The notes under the pieces: generated by a model | Database searches by the model: none | Told to the model about the DNA's origin: nothing | What the model saw: the letters and a program-made list of their open reading frames with translations, nothing else | In this document: in pieces, positions 59,290 to 64,000 of the stretch | Position numbering within the stretch: the first letter of the stretch is position 1 | Layout of the letters: each line of letters begins with the position of its first letter | Assembly: GCA_932521035.1 (NCBI GenBank) | Contig: OW051492.1 | Location: 5,208,001-5,272,000, forward strand | From: Oscheius dolichura | Lineage: Eukaryota; Nematoda; Chromadorea; Rhabditida; Rhabditidae | Length of the DNA: 64,000 nt | Reading direction: 5' to 3' | Made by a program: the position numbers and the translations under genes

Positions 59290-60776
59290 TTATGCCTTGT
59301 TGAAGCCGAGGTCCGGTGCCCCGGCGGCGGATCGGAAACTGCAGATTATTGTACGGGAATTGGGGGCCTGCGGAGGACGGATGGGGATCAGTGGCCTCTC
59401 GTGTTCCTCGTCGAGGCCTCCTGCACGAACCTCCCTCAGTTTCTCTAGTTGGTGCGAGCTGATGGGGAGGGCCGAGCGGAAGACGAGCCACTTGACCGTC
59501 TCCCGGAAGGGGTCAGCAGTCTCCGAGCCGTCGTAGATCCAGAACTCTTTGGTCTTCTCCGCCGGTGGGAACAACGCGGTAAAGTTGAAGTTGTGGATCT
59601 GTTTTCTGTTGCCTCTTGTCCCCCGTTGACCTTACCTTGGTCTCATTTCCCTTGTATGTCACATTCTTCAACAGGTCGATGAAGGGGGCGATGGCCGGGT
59701 TGTCGTCGTGGGACTCGTTCAAGAAGACGGCAATGGCCAGGACGCCGTTCGGCTGTTTCAAGGCCACTTCCATCGAAGAGAAGCGCGTGTTCCTGTGGAC
59801 GAGGTGCAGCTCACCGGCGTATCCCACCCCTTCAACATGTCTCTCTCTTATTTCTAGGGCCAATACTTACCACCTACGGTGTGCTCGCTTCCGTTCATAC
59901 ACTCGGTAGCCCAATGCCAGTGGACAGCGTCCAAGTGGAACTGTTCCTCGGCCAAGAAGGAGATGGCCAGCTCGCTGTCGTTCCCTGGAAATGGCTGTTG
60001 TTGAAAATGGCGGGGAATCCCGATCCTAAGACACAGCAAGGTCACGACTAGGGGTAAACACTACCGAAAACTCAGAATTCTAAAATATTACCAATGGCCG
60101 GGCTGAAGAGATCTAGAAAGGGGATTGGTTGGACATAAGGGGATCTCCTCTACAACCCACCTTCTCGGATGATGGACACGACGGAGCCGGTGTTGACGAC
60201 CTTGAAATCGCCGCTGTTGTGGTACTCGACACGGAACTCGGCATTCTGGAGATGCTCCCCGAAGGAGGTTATCACGGGGACGATGTCGATCGGACTCTGG
60301 TTCCGGCCGAGGGTCGGGATGTTGAGCACCTTGCCGAGACTGTCCAGTTTCACCTGAGACCAACGGATGACCGCCTTTCGCCCATCCCGGTTACCTTATT
60401 CAAAAGGCCATTCTTGGCGTTGACTGCACTTTCGATCAGTCGCGGAGCCCCGTCCTGGAATAATTCTCAGTATTTCACGCCTCATTAAATGGGAATCCCC
60501 CCGGGGCATTTGATCCCTCCTGAAACCCAATCCCGATGGGGCGTCTTCTCCCTTGTTTGCCCACGAAATGAGGCGATTTCAACAGAAATCTTCACACATC
60601 GTCTGCCACGGAAAACATTTTAAATTGGGCTTATTTTCCGCCAAATTAGACCGAAGCGAGAAAACTACCTTTAAATTCTGCAACTGCTGTCCGAGCCCGG
60701 GGGCACCTTCTGCCAGGGAGACAGTCTTTTCTTTCAACGATTGGAGACGGCCACTCAGCTGACCGAGGAAGGCCAT
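59290..60776 (-). CDS. alpha-carbonic anhydrase
   Basis: ATG at 60776 follows tcttccag|tgaa. An N-terminal extension of about 60 aa (FLGQLSGRLQSLKEKTVSLA) has no clear signal peptide and is unlike typical CAs. The catalytic domain follows: GRNQSPIDI, EYHNSGDF, QFHLDAVHWHW (two zinc His), GELHLVHRN (third zinc His), NFTALFPP, YDGSETADPFRETVKWLVF (Thr199 equivalent in SET) and SSHQLEKLRE. The product ends GAPDLGFNKA-stop at 59290. It reversibly hydrates CO2 for pH and bicarbonate supply. All three zinc ligands are conserved, so activity is expected. Several introns of 40-60 nt. GC-rich. Confidence 0.93.
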
Positions 60777-61435
60777 TTCACTGGAAGAGGAGGATACGGA
60801 GGAGGAGAGAAGAATGGGAGGAAGGCGAAGAAAGGAGGAGATCCAATCTGATTGGGAACGGCATAATGTGGTGACGGGGGGATTGGATGCCGGATGGGAG
60901 AAAGGCCTTTCTGACGAGGATTCTTTTAGCTGATTAACTGGGAGGACCAAGGGAGGAGGCAGGGGAGGATGGCCGACGAGGGGACGAGGAGAAGTAGAAT
61001 GGGTAAGGCCGGTTGCCGGGAGACGCGGCTCCCGAGGCGCAGATTTCAATTCGAAGGAATTTGAAGCTTACTCGCCTAGCTGGCCATTGATTTTCGATGG
61101 CTTCGAAGGTGTGCGGAGAGTAGCGCGCGGGAGGGAGAAGAAGCCGGGGAGACTCACAACTAGCGAGTAATTCGCGGCACATATTCGATTCTGCGCCCTG
61201 GAGCTTCTATGGATTGGTTTCAAGGGCTTGTTTTGGCCGATTGAGGTGGCCGACTCCGCTGGTCCAGGAAGCTTTGATGGCCCGATTGCTGCCGGCTCCG
61301 ACAGCCAGCTCCAATGGGCCGAGTGACGTGTGTCGGATTTGAATACGAGAGAGGGGGAGACTAAGAAATGAGCATCTTTATTGCCGTCCCCGAAGGATGG
61401 AAAAGGGGATACCCGTATAGTCAAGTAGACGTCTT
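60777..61435. other. spacer between DMAP1 and the carbonic anhydrase
   Basis: About 660 bp between two minus-strand genes, the 3' side of DMAP1 and the promoter side of the carbonic anhydrase. Purine-rich, with short ORFs lacking motifs. Nothing else recognised. Confidence 0.4.
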
Positions 61436-63274
61436 CTAGGTTTTCTTCATCCGCCGCGTGTCCATCTGGCCAGCAGGGGGCATGTTCAGTTTCCGCTTCC
61501 GAGCCTGAAACTGTATTTGCCTTTTGGCCGGGGTCCTTCTCTTACCAGTCCTGGATTGCCGGCCGATGTGGTGATATCAATGTAGGAGGATAGCCGTCTC
61601 GTCGTGGAGGGCGCGTCGTCCTCCCCGGTCACCACGGATTCGTCGTAGCCGCCTTCCGGAACGGTCGAGACACGCATCCTCGGCTCTATTTCAATGTGCT
61701 GAATACTCTTTATTTGATTTGTTGCCTAGTCAAACTGACTCTTCCCTCGGCCGCCAGTTTGTTTTTTACCGATTCCAGTTCGAACTCGGCCGTGGCCAGG
61801 GCTGACTTCAGTTCCTGGAGCATGATCACCTGGCTGCGGAAGTCGTTGTAGACCTGGACAATGGCATCCGTGCCCATCGGGTTCATCTCTGGAAAAGCCG
61901 TTCGTTTTCATTTATGGAGGACTACCTACCCATCTTACACTTCTCCAGGATGACCTCGATGTTCTTCAACTTCTTCTGTCCGACATTCGTGGGCAGCTTC
62001 ATCTCGTGACTACGAAAATGAGCCCCGGCCGTACGGAAGTCCGAAAAGCGAAGGGGAACCACGGCCACGTCGCCCTGAAGACCCTTTCCGTTATTTTTAG
62101 GATGAAAAGACATACCGGATGGAAGCCGGTGCCGTTAGATCCGCCGGCGACGGACAGTTTCGGCCGGAAGCCGGTCTTCTTCTTGCCGATGGCGGGGGAG
62201 AGGCCTCCCGGGCTGGGGCTGTGTGGCCCGTCGCCCATGCTGATCAGTTTCTGGAGGTCCTGGGCCTTCCTTTCCCGTTCCCGTTTCCGCGACTCGATTA
62301 TTTTCATCTGTTTTATCAGTTCCTCCTCCTCCTCTATCTACAGTTGGTATCTTTCTCCCTTTTCTCGCTCGACCTACCTCTTCTGGTGTCCTGTCCCACA
62401 ACTTGTTCAGCTGTTCCTTCCTCCGCCTCTCGTGTTCAGCGTCATAACAAATATGTTCTGTATTCGAGTCCTAAAGCCCATGTCTTATTCGATTGTGTCT
62501 CTCTACTCACCGTCAAACCCGCGAGTTCGTCTACAATGGAATAGAAGCGTTCCTTCATATCCTCGATGGACCTGTCTATCCCAAATTTGGTCTTATCATA
62601 GCGGTCGTGTATCACAGGCCAGCTATAAGAGTTTTCATATTTAAAAAAACAAATCTTACCGCAGATCAAATCTTCGGCAGACTTCGAACAAATAATCGGT
62701 CTCCTCCCTAGACCATTTGGATATTTTCAAGTACTTGTTATATTCCTCGTCTGTGTAGAAGGGAATGTTGATCATCTAAAGTTATTTTTTATTGTAAATA
62801 AATGTTGTTCTTACTTTATTAAATCTAGCAAATATGTACGGGTCAGAGGAGTCTGTTTTATCCTCCCGCACCCAATGGAACAGCTTCAATCCGTCTTGTC
62901 TCGCCTGATTCTCAAAGGCAATCCATTTATATCGTCTTACGGCTCTCAGTCCAAGCTAATGCAATGTATTCAGATTGATTTTTACAAGTCTTGCCTGTGC
63001 TTTTTTGCCTCTATAGCCTGCTGCTTTAGTTGGAGTGGGCATCATTGACTGGATATCTTTGGTGTCTCCCGACTTCAACAGGTTGAATACTTCTCGAGCC
63101 ATGCCTTCTGGTTTCTTGAAGACTCTCGTTGTTGTCTAAAGGGGTTGTCTTTTATTCAGTTCCACTTGATATTACCTTCTTAGCTCCACTTGTCCCTGCC
63201 GATCCAAAGTTAGAAAATGGTGTATCCGTCTTTGGAGTTGACTCTCCACCCATAATTGACTGTACATCATTCAT
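61436..63274 (-). CDS. DMAP1: DMAP1/SWC4, subunit of NuA4/TIP60 and SRCAP complexes
   Basis: ATG at 63274 follows ttctgaattc-type context on the coding strand as cttcag|a. Exons in order give MNDVQSIMGGES..., RVFKKPEGMAREVFNLL, RYKWIAFENQARQDGLKLFH, IPFYTDEEYNKYL, the SANT-like WSREETDYLFEVCRRFDLRW and PVIHDRYDKTKFGIDRSIED, then HERRRKEQLNKLWDRTPEEV, RERERKAQDLQKLI, FRSHEMKLPTNVGQKK, and a basic tail ARKRKLNMPPAGQM...KKT-stop at 61436. DMAP1 anchors acetyltransferase and H2A.Z-exchange complexes to chromatin. N-terminal exons (62.45-63.3 kb) are AT-rich and C-terminal exons GC-rich. Introns of about 35-45 nt. Confidence 0.95.
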
Positions 63275-63924
63275 TCTGAAGGTACTTGTCAGAAACAATT
63301 CGCAAAACAGTTGAGAGCAAGTTCTTCAGGGGAGGAAATAAAAAATAAGAACGCTTTACTTGCAAAAGTGACGCTCATGACTAGCCGAAAAGCGAGAAAT
63401 CTCCCCCTGGCTTTCTTTCCACTCCTTATTTACTCTTTTTGCTTCTTCAGTGTCAAAACTGTAAAGAAAGCAGTAGAAAAGAAAAAAAATTGGTGTAAAA
63501 TTTGAAAATCTCGAAAAGGTGGGCAATTTAGATAATCAGGCAAGGCGCGCTACGGTGAACGCGTTGAGGCGTTGCTTGAGTATCGAATGTTTTGTGCATT
63601 TCGGGGGTGTCTCGGCTTTTAGGCCCAACCGTTCTTTTCAATTTCCAAATGCTTTTCTGTATTTTTGTTCAGTTCTTTTCTGATTGGAATCGATCTCGTT
63701 TCTAATGAAAAATATTTATGCGCAACAGATTTTGTCATCATCGTTTATCGAGGGAAATGATCTGTTCCATGCACTAGAAATCTTTTAAATCTCGTTGAAA
63801 TCACATCCTTCTTCTCAAATTATTTATTTTTTTCAGTCCTCAAACTGGAAACAGAGCCTCACAGGAAAGTTAGACACAAAAGGTAACACATAACTTCCCC
63901 TGAGCTCAACCAACGAATCCGACA
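63275..63924. promoter_or_regulatory. divergent spacer upstream of DMAP1 and the gene at the right edge
   Basis: 650 bp of AT-rich sequence with no recognised ORF. It contains acceptor-like tttttttcag near 63837 and further AG sites before the ATG at 63925. Confidence 0.4.
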
Positions 63925-64000
63925 ATGGTGAGTGTTTTATAGTTCGTTTTGCAAATTAACATTTCTATACCATTATTGTATAAAAGTGGTTTTTATAGGC
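63925..64000 (+). CDS. start of a gene running off the window (Met codon then intron)
   Basis: ATG at 63925-63927 in context gacaATG is immediately followed by a strong donor gtgagt. A 71-nt intron ends tttttatag at 63998, leaving GC of the next codon before the window ends. A start codon alone in its exon also occurs in LTV1 here and is common in ribosomal protein genes, but identity cannot be told. Confidence 0.35.

Noticed and set aside
1-64000. CRISPR arrays, bacterial operons, tRNA or rRNA genes
   Set aside because: None seen; spliced metazoan genes throughout, and no cloverleaf or rRNA-like sequence was recognised.

Overview
The window is animal nuclear DNA. Genes are split by many very short GT-AG introns (mostly about 35-45 nt, two of exactly 26 nt), intergenic gaps are small, and the proteins are metazoan: an mGluR-type receptor, a Maf-family bZIP factor, an SH2 tyrosine kinase and a cytoplasmic dynein-2 heavy chain. 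Nearly every start codon lies a few bases after a splice-acceptor-like pyrimidine-AG, which suggests spliced-leader trans-splicing. The SH2-kinase without SH3 or F-BAR, a nematode-style X-box before the dynein-2 gene and the putative trans-splicing fit a compact-genome invertebrate such as an early-branching nematode. Other small-genome animals (rotifer, orthonectid, glass sponge) cannot be excluded. No species is named.

Layout: 0.1-4.0 kb (+) a degenerate gamma-butyrobetaine-hydroxylase-like gene and a SUV39-like chromo/SET methyltransferase. 4.4-12.9 kb (-) DNAJC13/RME-8. 13.5-27.9 kb (+) DYNC2H1. 28.1-29.8 kb (-) a HAD phosphatase. 31.7-33.7 kb (+) an SLC17-like transporter. 33.9-35.0 kb (-) an uncharacterised Gln/Ser-rich protein. 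35.3-37.0 kb (-) an SH2 tyrosine kinase. 36.9-41.2 kb a 2171-bp tandem duplication whose breakpoints lie inside the kinase and the mGluR gene. 40.3-44.3 kb (+) mGluR. 44.8-45.3 kb (+) Maf. 45.7-46.8 kb (-) a cluster of three tiny genes: COX19, a one-TM mini-protein and a CEBPZOS-like protein. 47.0-47.5 kb (+) CTF8. 47.5-49.0 kb (-) PIG-U. 49.2-50.5 kb (-) UBR7. 50.5-52.5 kb a non-coding stretch with a 273-bp foldback element. 52.5-54.2 kb (+) LTV1. 54.4-58.1 kb (+) a carboxypeptidase D-like protein. 58.3 kb (-) a small antisense ORF. 58.5-59.1 kb (+) a coiled-coil protein. 59.3-60.8 kb (-) an alpha-carbonic anhydrase. 61.4-63.3 kb (-) DMAP1/SWC4. 63.9 kb (+) the first codon of another gene.

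The genes are mostly unrelated housekeeping functions: endosome traffic, retrograde ciliary transport, heterochromatin, cohesion, GPI anchoring, ribosome export, histone ubiquitination and acetylation. One possible functional grouping is the minus-strand trio CEBPZOS-like / one-TM / COX19, two of which belong to mitochondrial protein families. Base composition alternates in blocks of several kb (GC-rich about 0-3.9, 14.6-33, 36-45 and 55.1-62.4 kb; AT-rich between), and most block edges lie inside single genes rather than between genes.
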